Origin: Sediminicola sp963974715
GTDB lineage: Bacteria; Bacteroidota; Bacteroidia; Flavobacteriales; Flavobacteriaceae
Reading direction: 5' to 3'
DNA length: 64,000 bases
Assembly: GCA_963974715.1 (NCBI GenBank)
Contig: CAXBDK010000010.1
Span: 1 to 64,000 of the forward strand
The notes under the pieces are model-generated. The model ran no database searches and was not told the DNA's origin. It worked only from the letters and a program-made list of their open reading frames with translations. Position numbers and translations under genes: made by a program. How positions within the stretch are numbered: position 1 is the first letter of the stretch; each line of letters opens with the position of its first letter. Of the stretch, positions 1 through 7,579 are shown one piece after another.

Positions 1-332
1 TTCCTACGATACCGGTGTCCACATTGCTTATGACCATTATGCTGGATGTGAGATCGCCGTCCACATTGTCGGAAGCGGTGGCTCCAAGATCGTTGTAGGA
101 GGCCCCGATTTCCACCGTGACGGTGGAATTACCGTTCAATACAATTATTGGGGCAGTGGTGTCGACAACGTTTACCGTCCTGACCACTTCAACAGCGTCA
201 TTTCCTGCTGTATCCTCCACATTGTAGGTTACCGTATAGCTTCCTACGATACCGGTGTCCACATTGCTTATGACCATTATGCTGGATGTGAGATCTCCGT
301 CCACATTGTCGGAAGCGGTGGCTCCAAGATCT
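1..332 (-). repeat. Tandem 240-base DUF5011-like units
   Basis: Bases 1-92 and 241-332 match with one difference (g at 56, t at 296). The offset is 240 bases, or 80 codons, so the repeats are in frame and probably continue beyond the left edge. Confidence 0.9.
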
Positions 333-2698
333 GTGTAGGTACTCCCATATTCCACATTGACCGAAGCAGCACCGGTAAGTATGATGAGAGGGGCCGTGGT
401 ATCGAAATCCGGAAATGTGCAAAGCCCATCAAATGTTATGTTTCCGCTATTGCCCCCCAGATCGGCGCCATTCAGACCTGCATCGATTCCAGCGCCCGAG
501 GTCCTTACGTTGAGGTTTTCCGCTTGGATATAGTTGGAACACAGATCGTTCTGTAATGAAATTTCGGCGGAAACCGTGCTGCTGGTACTTTTCAGCGTGA
601 TCAACTGGTCCACTGCCCCTATGGCCTGGATATCGGTGACGGTCTGTGTGCTGCCGGCCTCGAACTCGTACCGATATCCTGCGGTGAGGTTGAGGGTGCC
701 GATGGTGTTGTTGCCGAGCAGCCTCCCGTTCGCCCCGAAGGAGACCTCGTTGAAGCTGCTGTTTCCGCTCACCTGCCAGAATCCCCCCGCTCCCACGCTG
801 GTCTCCGTGAACCTGAGGATGTTGTAGGCGAAGTCGCCCGCATAGAAGTAGTCGCCGCAGCAGTCCTGCCTGTAGCCCGTGATGATGATGGTGGACCGGT
901 CGGCCTCGCACACGTCGGCGTTCCTCATGTCCCAGGCGTTGTTCTGTCCGTTCGCCAGGGTGAGCTGAGAGGTCCCCAGCCTGATGCCCTCGATGGCGGT
1001 CGGGGAGGGGTTGTACAGCTGTACGCCCCTTGCCCCGGCGGTGATGTTCATGTCGAAGTTGCCGGTATCGAAGATGCCCTTTGTGATGAGCACCTCGTAG
1101 ACCTGTGTGTCCTGTGTAAGTGTCCATTCCCCGCCGTCGCCGTCGAACCATATCCTGCCCAGGTCGTGCCCTGCGGAGGTTATGGTGTTTCCGGGGGAGG
1201 TGGAGGTGAAGACGGTTCCCAGGTTGATATTGTTGCCCGTGAGGGTCATGGCGGGTATCAGGGTGAAGGAGCCCGCAATGTATATTTTTTGTGAGTTGAT
1301 GTTGAAGGTGGGCGAGTTGGTGGCCCCCGTCCAGTCCATGTCCTTGCACAGGTCGCCCTCCAGGTTGACCGTCACGGTCTGGCCCGGGGCGGTAAAGGAG
1401 TTGGCATCGAAGTGCACGTTGTCCGTTGCGGTGGGGATGCAGCCATAGGCGGGCCCGCCCGAGGATTCGGACCAGTGTCCGCCGTCCTTCCAGTTCCCGG
1501 AACCTCCTACCCAGTAGAGCTCCCTGTTGGAGGGCATGAGCACCGAGATGTCCCATCCGGTGTTCCCGCCCCCGTCGATGGTATTGGTGGCGTTGAAGGT
1601 GGCCCCTCCCGTTGCGGCGATATCCGAAAGGATAAGGTAGTCAAGATCGAGCGTGCCGCTGGCGATCGAAAGGGTGGCGGGGGATCCCGCCGTGGTGGAT
1701 TTCAGTTCCAGTGCCTCGGTACAGCTCCCGTTGCCGTTGAGGGTGGTAACGGTCTGTGTGCTGCCGGCCTCGAACTCGTACCGATATCCTGCGGTGAGGT
1801 TGAGGGTGCCGATGGTGTTGTTGCCGAGCAGCCTCCCGTTCGCCCCGAAGGAGACCTCGTTGAAGCTGCTGTTTCCGCTCACCTGCCAGAATCCCCCCGC
1901 TCCCACGCTGGTCTCCGTGAACCTGAGGATGTTGTAGGCGAAGTCGCCCGCATAGAAGTAGTCGCCGCAGCAGTCCTGCCTGTAGCCCGTGATGATGATG
2001 GTGGACCGGTCGGCCTCGCACACGTCGGCGTTCCTCATGTCCCAGGCGTTGTTCTGTCCGTTCGCCAGGGTGAGCTGAGAGGTCCCCAGCCTGATGCCCT
2101 CGATGGCGGTCGGGGAGGGGTTGTACAGCTGTACGCCCCTTGCCCCGGCGGTGATGTTCATGTCGAAGTTGCCGGTATCGAAGATGCCCTTTGTGATGAG
2201 CACCTCGTAGACCTGTGTGTCCTGTGTAAGTGTCCATTCCCCGCCGTCGCCGTCGAACCATATCCTCCCGAGGTCGTGCCCTGCGGAGGTGATGGTGTTT
2301 CCGGGGGAGGTGGAGGTGAAGACGGTTCCCAGGTTGATGTCGTTGCCCGTGAGGGTCATGGCGGGGATCAGGGTGAAGGAGCCCGCAATGTTTATCTTTT
2401 TTGCGTTTACGTTGAAAGTGGGGGAGTTGGTGGCCCCCGTCCAGTCCATGTCCTTGCACAGGTCGCCCTCTTTGTTAACGGTCACGGTCTGCCCGGGCGA
2501 GGTAAAGGAATTGGCGTCAAAATATACATTGTCCAAGGCAGTGGGCGCAGCGACGTGGAAAGTACTTCCACCAGAAGCAGTGGCCCAATGGGTGGTCGCG
2601 TCCAGCCAGTTTCCTGTTCCCCCTACCCAATAGTAATCGGTTTGCGAGTGGGAAAGGAAGGTGGTAAACGATACGAGTAAAAACAAGAGTTGTCTCAT
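1..2698 (-). CDS. Large secreted repeat protein with DUF5011-like domains (3' end outside window)
   Basis: Reading leftward from the ATG at 2698, one frame stays open to the window edge (899 codons). It starts with a signal peptide (MRQLLFLLVSFTTFLSHSQ). Two long modules follow, each opening with a YWVGG-x-GNW motif common at the start of Bacteroidota surface-protein modules; the unit length is 370 codons. At the left edge come 80-residue Ig-like units with the motif DLGATASDNVDGDLT and a VVDTTAP linker, as in DUF5011 domains. The protein is probably secreted, perhaps by the type IX system, but the C-terminus that would carry a sorting signal is outside the window. The role is unknown; adhesion or a cell-surface structure is inferred. 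The other long open frames in this stretch, on both strands, are shadows of the high-GC repeat. Confidence 0.85.
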   Translation of the reverse strand, partial: MRQLLFLLVSFTTFLSHSQTDYYWVGGTGNWLDATTHWATASGGSTFHVAAPTALDNVYFDANSFTSPGQTVTVNKEGDLCKDMDWTGATNSPTFNVNAKKINIAGSFTLIPAMTLTGNDINLGTVFTSTSPGNTITSAGHDLGRIWFDGDGGEWTLTQDTQVYEVLITKGIFDTGNFDMNITAGARGVQLYNPSPTAIEGIRLGTSQLTLANGQNNAWDMRNADVCEADRSTIIITGYRQDCCGDYFYAGDFAYNILRFTETSVGAGGFWQVSGNSSFNEVSFGANGRLLGNNTIGTLNLTAGYRYEFEAGSTQTVTTLNGNGSCTEALELKSTTAGSPATLSIASGTLDLDYLILSDIAATGGATFNATNTIDGGGNTGWDISVLMPSNRELYWVGGSGNWKDGGHWSESSGGPAYGCIPTATDNVHFDANSFTAPGQTVTVNLEGDLCKDMDWTGATNSPTFNINSQKIYIAGSFTLIPAMTLTGNNINLGTVFTSTSPGNTITSAGHDLGRIWFDGDGGEWTLTQDTQVYEVLITKGIFDTGNFDMNITAGARGVQLYNPSPTAIEGIRLGTSQLTLANGQNNAWDMRNADVCEADRSTIIITGYRQDCCGDYFYAGDFAYNILRFTETSVGAGGFWQVSGNSSFNEVSFGANGRLLGNNTIGTLNLTAGYRYEFEAGSTQTVTDIQAIGAVDQLITLKSTSSTVSAEISLQNDLCSNYIQAENLNVRTSGAGIDAGLNGADLGGNSGNITFDGLCTFPDFDTTAPLIILTGAASVNVEYGSTYTDLGATASDNVDGDLTSSIMVISNVDTGIVGSYTVTYNVEDTAGNDAVEVVRTVNVVDTTAPIIVLNGNSTVTVEIGASYNDLGATASDNVDGDLTSSIMVISNVDTGIVG
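639..1156 (-). repeat. Copy 1 of 518-base perfect direct repeat
   Basis: Bases 639-1156 are identical to 1749-2266 on line-by-line comparison, an offset of 1110 bases (exactly 370 codons). Similarity continues with a few substitutions to about 1410. The repeat lies wholly inside the large secreted-protein gene and keeps its frame. Confidence 0.95.
1749..2266 (-). repeat. Copy 2 of 518-base perfect direct repeat
   Basis: Identical to 639-1156. The near-identical zone extends to about 2520, where the two modules diverge toward their YWVGG motifs. Confidence 0.95.
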
Positions 2699-3394
2699 AA
2701 ATTTAATTTTATAGTTGGTTTGGTATAATCTTAATTATCACAGCGCTATATGGATAGTTATGGGCAATACACATATATCCTCCGTCCCTTCGCTATAGAA
2801 ATTTTAGGGCCGATGGCAAGCTTGAGATTTTAATGGGGGGCACTAGTGTACCGATCTAGCTGGGCGGGGAATACTCCATTGTAAGGGCCCGAGCCGTCTT
2901 TTTTAAATGATGGCGATGGCAACTTTTAGCTGCTGGGCGTCCCACTGATAATGACGATAGGTTGACAATTGATTCCGACACCTCCATATTTAAGAGTATT
3001 TGCATAAAATTTAGATCAGTGGTATAATTCTTACGTAATTAAACGATAATTATATTGATTATTGTCAAATATATGATCGAATATCGTAGGGGTCACAGGT
3101 TATGTTGTGAAAAGGGATATTATTGATGCGTAACACTTTTTAAGGTAGGTCCGTAATCGGCGGAAAAGGAATAAAATTCCGGAATATGGGAGGCGGACCA
3201 TATCCGGAACTTATGCCCCATATGAAAATAGCGGGCCCACGGCCGTGCCGTAGTGCCTTACTTTTGCTGCGTCCCCCAAAAGCGCTGCTTTTTCGTTCCC
3301 GCGCAAAAGAAAGGCCCACCACTTTCGTGCTGGGCCCACTGCTTTAAGTGACCTCGACTGGATGTTCCACAGCCAGACAAAGCTCCGCTTTGAA
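2699..3394. other. Non-coding stretch between the repeat protein and the tRNA terminator
   Basis: About 700 bases with no convincing gene. The first 430 are AT-rich. The rest (about 3130-3350) has open frames of 60-88 codons on the minus strand that look like chance ORFs in a GC-rich patch. A -7 like element reading leftward (TATATTTG) lies at 3066-3073 and could serve the large repeat protein with a long leader. A 15-base copy of the tRNA 3' end lies at 3348-3362. Confidence 0.5.
3348..3362 (-). repeat. 15-base duplicate of the tRNA-Arg 3' end
   Basis: This segment (gtgacctcgactgga) is identical to 3458-3472, the 3' acceptor arm and start of the T arm of the neighbouring tRNA. It lies 110 bases downstream in the direction of tRNA transcription, beyond the terminator. 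Such copies can be left by site-specific integration at tRNA genes; here no integrase is nearby. Confidence 0.6.
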
Positions 3395-3452
3395 AACAGC
3401 ACAAACAAAAAAACGCTCAAGTAAACTTGGCGTTTTTTCTTATTGTGCTGTT
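3395..3452 (-). terminator. Intrinsic terminator of tRNA-Arg
   Basis: Perfect outer arms (3395-3404 with 3443-3452) enclose a second stem, AAAAAACGC with GCGTTTTTT, and an inner CAAGT/ACTTG. Read leftward it follows the tRNA directly and ends in a T run. Confidence 0.85.
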
Positions 3453-3458
3453 TATTCG

Positions 3459-3532
3459 TGACCTCGACTGGATTCAAACCAGTAACCTTCTGAGCCGTAA
3501 TCAGATGCGCTATTCAGTTGCGCCACGAGGCC
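3459..3532 (-). tRNA. tRNA-Arg (ACG anticodon)
   Basis: The minus strand folds as a cloverleaf. The acceptor stem GGCCTCG pairs with CGAGGTC (one G-U pair), with discriminator A. The anticodon stem TCTGA/TCAGA holds loop TTACGGC, giving anticodon ACG. The T arm is ACTGG-TTTGAAT-CCAGT. The CCA end is not encoded. It has its own promoter upstream and a strong terminator downstream. Confidence 0.95.
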
Positions 3533-3554
3533 ATTGACCCGCTTTAACGGGCTG

Positions 3555-3584
3555 CAAATATATTTCTTTTTGTACTGACAGCAA
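3555..3584 (-). promoter_or_regulatory. Promoter of tRNA-Arg
   Basis: On the minus strand, TTG (3584-3582), 19 bases, then TATATTTG (3562-3555). This fits the Flavobacterium consensus TTG-N17-23-TAnnTTTG. Transcription should start about 16 bases before the mature tRNA. Confidence 0.75.
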
Positions 3585-3653
3585 AGAAGATTTGAAAAAA
3601 GTGGCCGAATTAATTCCATTTTGGAAATAGCATACGGGCAATATCCATCGGTT

Positions 3654-3806
3654 TTAACCCAATGCCTTGGTGGTCACATAATAACGCCAGCCCAAAATGG
3701 CCATTTGTACCTTACTGGCCTTGGAAAGATCTAGGTTCCGTTTGGAATAGGAGGGGAGCAGTGCTTTGTTGACCCGTGCCAAAAACTTGAAGAATGATCG
3801 AACCAT
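3654..3806 (-). CDS. Conserved 50-aa basic protein of Flavobacteriaceae
   Basis: A 50-residue frame starts MVRSFFKFLARVNKALLPSY and ends GWRYYVTTKALG. It is basic, with one aromatic-rich C-terminal motif. From memory, very similar short proteins occur throughout Flavobacteriaceae, sometimes labelled SsrA-binding protein without good reason; the function is unknown. A -7 element (TATATTTG, 3820-3827) sits 14 bases upstream, and a hairpin at 3844-3871 separates it from the sequence before. The length and conserved motif make it a likely real gene. Confidence 0.75.
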   Translation of the reverse strand: MVRSFFKFLARVNKALLPSYSKRNLDLSKASKVQMAILGWRYYVTTKALG

Positions 3807-3819
3807 GATTGCCTTTTCC

Positions 3820-3827
3820 CAAATATA
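3820..3827 (-). promoter_or_regulatory. -7 element of the 50-aa gene
   Basis: TATATTTG on the minus strand, 14 bases before the ATG at 3806. A TTG lies 16 bases further upstream, one short of the usual range. The leader would be very short. Confidence 0.5.
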
Positions 3828-3843
3828 CAACTAATCCCAAAAA

Positions 3844-3871
3844 CAAAAGGGCGCCGGAAGGGCCCCTTTTG
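3844..3871. terminator. Hairpin with CAAAAGG/CCTTTTG arms
   Basis: An imperfect inverted repeat with GC-rich centre and A/T runs on both sides. It could end transcripts from either direction, for instance that of the 20-aa frame just upstream. Confidence 0.55.
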
Positions 3872-3885
3872 AACGGACTGTTATT

Positions 3886-3948
3886 TTATAGGAACAGCAT
3901 TAATAGCGACATCAAAACAAATAAAATTACTTTGGCAAGTGTGAGCAT
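3886..3948 (-). CDS. Possible 20-aa hydrophobic peptide
   Basis: The frame runs from the ATG at 3948 and encodes MLTLAKVILFVLMSLLMLFL, a single hydrophobic helix long enough to cross a membrane. It stops 15 bases before the hairpin at 3844-3871, an arrangement expected of a small transcript. No clear promoter element was found. It may be a small membrane peptide or a chance frame. Confidence 0.25.
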   Translation of the reverse strand: MLTLAKVILFVLMSLLMLFL

Positions 3949-4329
3949 AATAGATCGGTTTAAAGGTTACAGTTGTTATGTCAAATCGATTATCATCTCA
4001 AATAACTTCATACTATTTTGAATTTCCAAATAATTGGGCATGTTTTAATATAATTGCATATAGAAATGTAAGTAAAATAATAAGGCATATTTCAATTTAT
4101 CATTTCCTTCCTTGATGTCAATTTTAAAATGTAATTTTTTTAGGCATAAACCCCAATTATTGTAATATCTGTAGGAGCTTTTTCGGCTTCTTTGCACATT
4201 ACAAGGCACTATTTCGTCCAAAAAGTGCCTTTTTCGTTGGGAACGTTCTTTTATGTTACCAATTTGAGCCATTCCCCGGTGTTGAAAAACAGGGATTCAT
4301 TATTGATTTTTTGTGCATACGTAACCCGA
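3949..4329. other. Gap without a recognised gene
   Basis: AT-rich sequence between the M56 peptidase and the small frames. Open frames of 75-97 codons exist on both strands but show no recognisable motif. Nothing else was seen. Confidence 0.5.
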
Positions 4330-6030
4330 TCAACCCTTTTTTGTCGTAATCTTAATGACCCCATTTTTCCCTTTTTTACCATAAGGTTTCGTCTGCTTTC
4401 TGTTCTTTATGACATTTATGGATTCTATGTCCCCCGGATTCAGGTCGTTCATCTGTTTTTGGTCCGCTTCCTCGCCGTCAATTAGGATCAGGGGAGTTTT
4501 ACCGTCCGTATCAAGGGTTACGGTGGTGTTGGTATTGACGGAAATATTTTGTGACGTTCCTTTTTTGCCCTGTTTGGTGGTAACGATCACGACCCCCTTT
4601 TTACCGGCTTCGCCATAACTTTCTCGGGCCGTTTCCCCTTTGATCACGTCTATGGATTCGATCTGGTCCGGCGCTAGGGAGTATGCGGCCGTCATACTGA
4701 CCTCTTTATCGTCTATGATATAGAGGGAAGGGCCGTCCCTCTCAACAATATAACTGCTAGTGGTGGATGTGGAATCGGTACTGTTTATGGCGGTAATGGA
4801 CTTGGTGGATCCCTTTGGGGCCACGTGGGCACTTTTCGCTTCCCGGATCTTGATATGGGTGGCAGGGGTGCTTGCCACGGATTGGGTACTATAGCGGATA
4901 TGGGAGGCACCCTCCTCGGTGGATATGGATACCATAAAGCTGCTAATGGGCTCCTCTCCACTGACCGAATAACTTCCGCTCTGGCCTTTGTCGCCCTTAT
5001 AGGTGGACTCTATACCCGTTATCTTGCCATCCGTGTTTCGCGTAACATTTTTAAACTCCAACGTCACGCCCCGTTCCTTAAAAAGGGATACCTGCTCATG
5101 CAGTTCAGCATCGGTCGCATCCGCATTTATTTCCAATTGCAGATCGGTTCCATCGGAGGAAGCCCGTTCCGGCGACTGCGCTACTACCTCTGTAGTATTG
5201 AAAAATAGGACAAAGGAGGCCAATAAGGGAAATATGACGGCATATTTCCAAGCCTTTACTGGATTTGATCTTGATTTGTTTAACATGACTATTCGTTTTT
5301 TGATGAATGAATTAAAAAAAGGATTGACCAGGGAAAAGCCCTGTTTTCCCATACTTGTTCTGAGCATTAAATATTGATATCCTACCTTATCCGTTTTGGA
5401 GGTAGTTCCATCCGCCATAAATTCCAGGTTTTCGGCCACCGATCGGCCGTAGAGCCAAATAAACGGATTGAACCATTGGAAAATGGCCATTACCTGTACC
5501 AGCACCATATCCCAAGAGTGTCCACCGGAGGTATGTACCCGCTCGTGCGCCAACACGTCCGCTAGCTCCCGGGGCGTAAATCTGTCGGGCGGATATACGA
5601 TATAATGGAAGAAGGAAAAAGGAGTTGTACTTTTTGGGGCCTCCACGTAGATGAGGTTTCCCTGGCGAACACTTTTGCCGGAACGGATCAGTTTTCGAAG
5701 GGAAAGGAGCTGCACTAGAAACCGAACCGAACATACCAGACAGCCAATAAGATAGAGCAGGGTCAACGGTGTCTGCCAATCGAAGGACCTGACTGCCCCC
5801 GACCCCGTTTCGGCAGGTGCGACGGACCTAAGATATTCGGAAGCGGGGAGGGCCTCTACCGTACGGGTAATGGTCAGCAATGGCAGCAATAGCGATGCCA
5901 ACAGTCCAGAGAGCAGAAAAAAGCGGTTGGCGGTAAAGAAGGTCTCCCTGCGGAGCAAGAACTGGTAAAAGCAAAGGAAGAGGACCGTGATCCCGGCGGA
6001 CTTCAAGAGGTAGGTCATTAGCTCTGTCAT
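4330..6030 (-). CDS. BlaR1-type M56 metallopeptidase with C-terminal TonB-plug-like repeats
   Basis: This 566-aa inner-membrane protein has four predicted membrane helices before residue 280, with the zinc motif HERVH at residues 162-166 and ENLEFMAD near 200, as in the M56 (BlaR1/MecR1) family. After the last helix (about 258-277) a long C-terminal region ends in two copies of a motif typical of TonB receptor plugs: IDD or IDG, then IESI-x-VIK, then YG, then GVVIVTTK or GVIKITTK. In the family, the peptidase responds to a signal and leads to inactivation of a BlaI repressor. The start overlaps the repressor gene by 4 bases (ATGA), so the two are translationally coupled. Signal and targets are unknown. 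Confidence 0.88.
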   Translation of the reverse strand: MTELMTYLLKSAGITVLFLCFYQFLLRRETFFTANRFFLLSGLLASLLLPLLTITRTVEALPASEYLRSVAPAETGSGAVRSFDWQTPLTLLYLIGCLVCSVRFLVQLLSLRKLIRSGKSVRQGNLIYVEAPKSTTPFSFFHYIVYPPDRFTPRELADVLAHERVHTSGGHSWDMVLVQVMAIFQWFNPFIWLYGRSVAENLEFMADGTTSKTDKVGYQYLMLRTSMGKQGFSLVNPFFNSFIKKRIVMLNKSRSNPVKAWKYAVIFPLLASFVLFFNTTEVVAQSPERASSDGTDLQLEINADATDAELHEQVSLFKERGVTLEFKNVTRNTDGKITGIESTYKGDKGQSGSYSVSGEEPISSFMVSISTEEGASHIRYSTQSVASTPATHIKIREAKSAHVAPKGSTKSITAINSTDSTSTTSSYIVERDGPSLYIIDDKEVSMTAAYSLAPDQIESIDVIKGETARESYGEAGKKGVVIVTTKQGKKGTSQNISVNTNTTVTLDTDGKTPLILIDGEEADQKQMNDLNPGDIESINVIKNRKQTKPYGKKGKNGVIKITTKKG

Positions 6031-6392
6031 GACTGTTTGTTTTTTTCGATCAATTCGATAATTTCCTTCAGCTCCGCTACCGAGATCTTGTCTTCCTTGG
6101 CAAAAAAGGAAACCATGCTCTTATAGGAATTGTCGTAGTAATCCGCCATGGTATTGGCGATGTATTTTTTACGGTAGTGCTCTTTGGATACCAAAGGATA
6201 ATAGCGGTGCGTATTTCCAAAGGCCTCATGGCCAACATACTTTTTCTCCTCCAGATTCCGCACAATAGTGGAAAGCGTATTATAGTGGGGCCTTTCGTTT
6301 TCCATGGCCGCCATAATTTCCTTTACAAAGGCTTTTTTTAGCTGCCATAAAATTTTCATGATCTCTTCTTCCTTGTTCGTCAGTTTTTCCAT
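6027..6392 (-). CDS. BlaI/MecI/CopY-family transcriptional repressor
   Basis: This 121-aa protein matches the BlaI/MecI size and layout: an N-terminal winged helix (MEKLTNKEEEIMKILWQ, then YNTLSTIVRNLEEKKYV) and a C-terminal helical dimer arm. It is the first gene of a two-gene operon with the M56 peptidase. A 14-base perfect palindrome lies over the -33 part of its promoter and is the expected operator, so it probably represses its own operon until the peptidase is activated. Targets elsewhere in the genome cannot be seen. Confidence 0.92.
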   Translation of the reverse strand: MEKLTNKEEEIMKILWQLKKAFVKEIMAAMENERPHYNTLSTIVRNLEEKKYVGHEAFGNTHRYYPLVSKEHYRKKYIANTMADYYDNSYKSMVSFFAKEDKISVAELKEIIELIEKNKQS

Positions 6393-6414
6393 AAGGTACT
6401 TTCTTGTTCTCCGT

Positions 6415-6448
6415 CAAACATATTACTATTTTTTTAGTTGTACAACTA
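6415..6448 (-). promoter_or_regulatory. Promoter and BlaI operator of the repressor-peptidase operon
   Basis: On the minus strand, TATGTTTG (6422-6415) is a -7 element, with TTG 20 bases upstream. That TTG lies inside the palindrome TAGTTGTACAACTA (6435-6448), which contains TACA/TGTA cores like those bound by BlaI/MecI proteins. A further TACAAAAATA-like half site lies just upstream. Autorepression is inferred from this overlap. Confidence 0.7.
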
Positions 6449-6516
6449 TTTTTGTAGTTAATTAACGATTATTTTAGTTTAGGGTTTCAATGGGCTCCAT
6501 CTTTAATTGCTTCCTG

Positions 6517-6524
6517 TATATTTG
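6517..6524 (+). promoter_or_regulatory. -7 element of the Ca/Na antiporter gene
   Basis: TATATTTG, 43 bases before the ATG at 6568. It lies downstream of an in-frame ATG at 6490, so that earlier start would not be on the transcript. Confidence 0.55.
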
Positions 6525-6567
6525 TACTACGGAACGGGCTTATAACATTATAATTTTAGAGGGACAT

Positions 6568-7509
6568 ATGTACCAAATACTTCTCATGATTGGCGGATTG
6601 ACATTGTTGGTGTTGGGCGGAAATTGGCTCTTGAAATCGGCCGTAGCCCTTTCCCTAAAATTTGGGGTCCCTAAAATTGTAGTGGGGATGACGGTCGTGT
6701 CCCTTGCGACTTCGGCCCCCGAACTTATTGTAAGCCTTTCCGCGGCCATGGACGGCCATGCCGATCTTGCCCTGGGAAACGTTATAGGATCCAACATAGC
6801 CAATTTGGGGCTTGTCTTGGCCGTTACCCTTATTGTTGGGGGGATGGAGGTGAACAAAAACTTCTATACGACCGATTGGCCGGTAATGATGTTGTCTTCT
6901 CTTATATTTTTTGGCTTCGCATATTTTGATCAAATCCTGCAACGGTGGGAAGGCGCCGTTATGGTAGGGCTTCTATTTTTGTTCTTGGTCTATTTGTTGC
7001 GCTTTCAAAAGACCGCTGTTTTGGATGAGCGACCGGAGGACGATCTGCCCTTGCCGCTGTATTTGATGGTACTGTACCTGGGATTGGGCGGGGCCGCCCT
7101 TTGGGGAGGTTCCGAACTGTTGATAAAAGGGGCGGTAGATGTGGCCCTTTTGTACGGGATAGGGGAGCGCACCATAGCGGTGACAGTGGTTTCCGTTGGA
7201 ACCAGTGTTCCGGAACTGGCCGCCTCGGTGATCGCCGCCGTTAAAAAGGAAAAGGCCATCTCCCTGGGCAATCTGATAGGGTCCAATATTTTTAACCTCT
7301 TGGCGGTGTTGGGATTTACGGCCCTTATAACGCCGATCCAGGTGGTGGACAACGATCTTATGCATCATGATGTTTTCTGGATGCTCGGTCTTTCCTTTCT
7401 GATACTTCCCTTGGTCTTCTTTCCCAAGGGACTTCATTTGGGATGGAAGGACGGGATCGTACTGCTCTTGTGTTATGCCATCTTTTTGTACAGCATGGGG
7501 ATAGGGTGA
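6568..7509 (+). CDS. Calcium/sodium antiporter (CaCA family, YrbG-like)
   Basis: This 313-aa integral membrane protein has two inverted halves. The first carries SLATSAPELIVS and GNVIGSNIANLGL, the second SVGTSVPELAAS and GNLIGSNIFNLL. These are the alpha repeats that form the ion pathway in the CaCA superfamily, which exchanges Ca2+ or another cation against Na+ or H+. The start at 6568 (MYQILLMIGG) was preferred because the promoter lies between the earlier ATG and this one, and because it places the first helix at the N-terminus. It is followed by a strong bidirectional hairpin and is convergent with the GSII gene. Confidence 0.92.
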   Translation: MYQILLMIGGLTLLVLGGNWLLKSAVALSLKFGVPKIVVGMTVVSLATSAPELIVSLSAAMDGHADLALGNVIGSNIANLGLVLAVTLIVGGMEVNKNFYTTDWPVMMLSSLIFFGFAYFDQILQRWEGAVMVGLLFLFLVYLLRFQKTAVLDERPEDDLPLPLYLMVLYLGLGGAALWGGSELLIKGAVDVALLYGIGERTIAVTVVSVGTSVPELAASVIAAVKKEKAISLGNLIGSNIFNLLAVLGFTALITPIQVVDNDLMHHDVFWMLGLSFLILPLVFFPKGLHLGWKDGIVLLLCYAIFLYSMGIG

Positions 7510-7515
7510 AAAAAA

Positions 7516-7543
7516 AGCTGCCCTTGGATTTCCAAGGGCAGCT
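7516..7543. terminator. Bidirectional terminator between antiporter and GSII genes
   Basis: Perfect 12-base arms AGCTGCCCTTGG/CCAAGGGCAGCT around a 4-base loop, with an A run on the left. It lies between two convergent genes. Confidence 0.85.
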
Positions 7544-7579
7544 CCCATTATAGTCAACAATTAATTTCTGGTAACTGAA

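Noticed and set aside
1..2600. A CRISPR array or satellite in the repetitive left end
   Set aside because: Repeat units are 240 and 1110 bases, in frame and coding; no short regular repeats with unique spacers.
447..2680. Long open frames on both strands within the repeat-protein gene (for example 447-1556 and 1641-2459 minus, 1412-2680 plus)
   Set aside because: They lie in other frames of the same high-GC repeat, are rich in His/Arg or Gly/Val without domain motifs, and the true frame with signal peptide, YWVGG and DUF5011 motifs covers the whole stretch.
3140..3477. Two minus-strand frames of 60 and 88 codons beside the tRNA
   Set aside because: They run over the tRNA terminator and the tRNA 3' copy; low-complexity, no promoter, typical chance frames.
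4045..4272. 75-codon minus frame in the gap before the M56 gene
   Set aside because: AT-rich, no motif, no promoter element.
6490..6567. N-terminal extension of the antiporter (start at 6490)
   Set aside because: The -7 element lies inside this extension, so it would not be transcribed, and it adds a non-family sequence.
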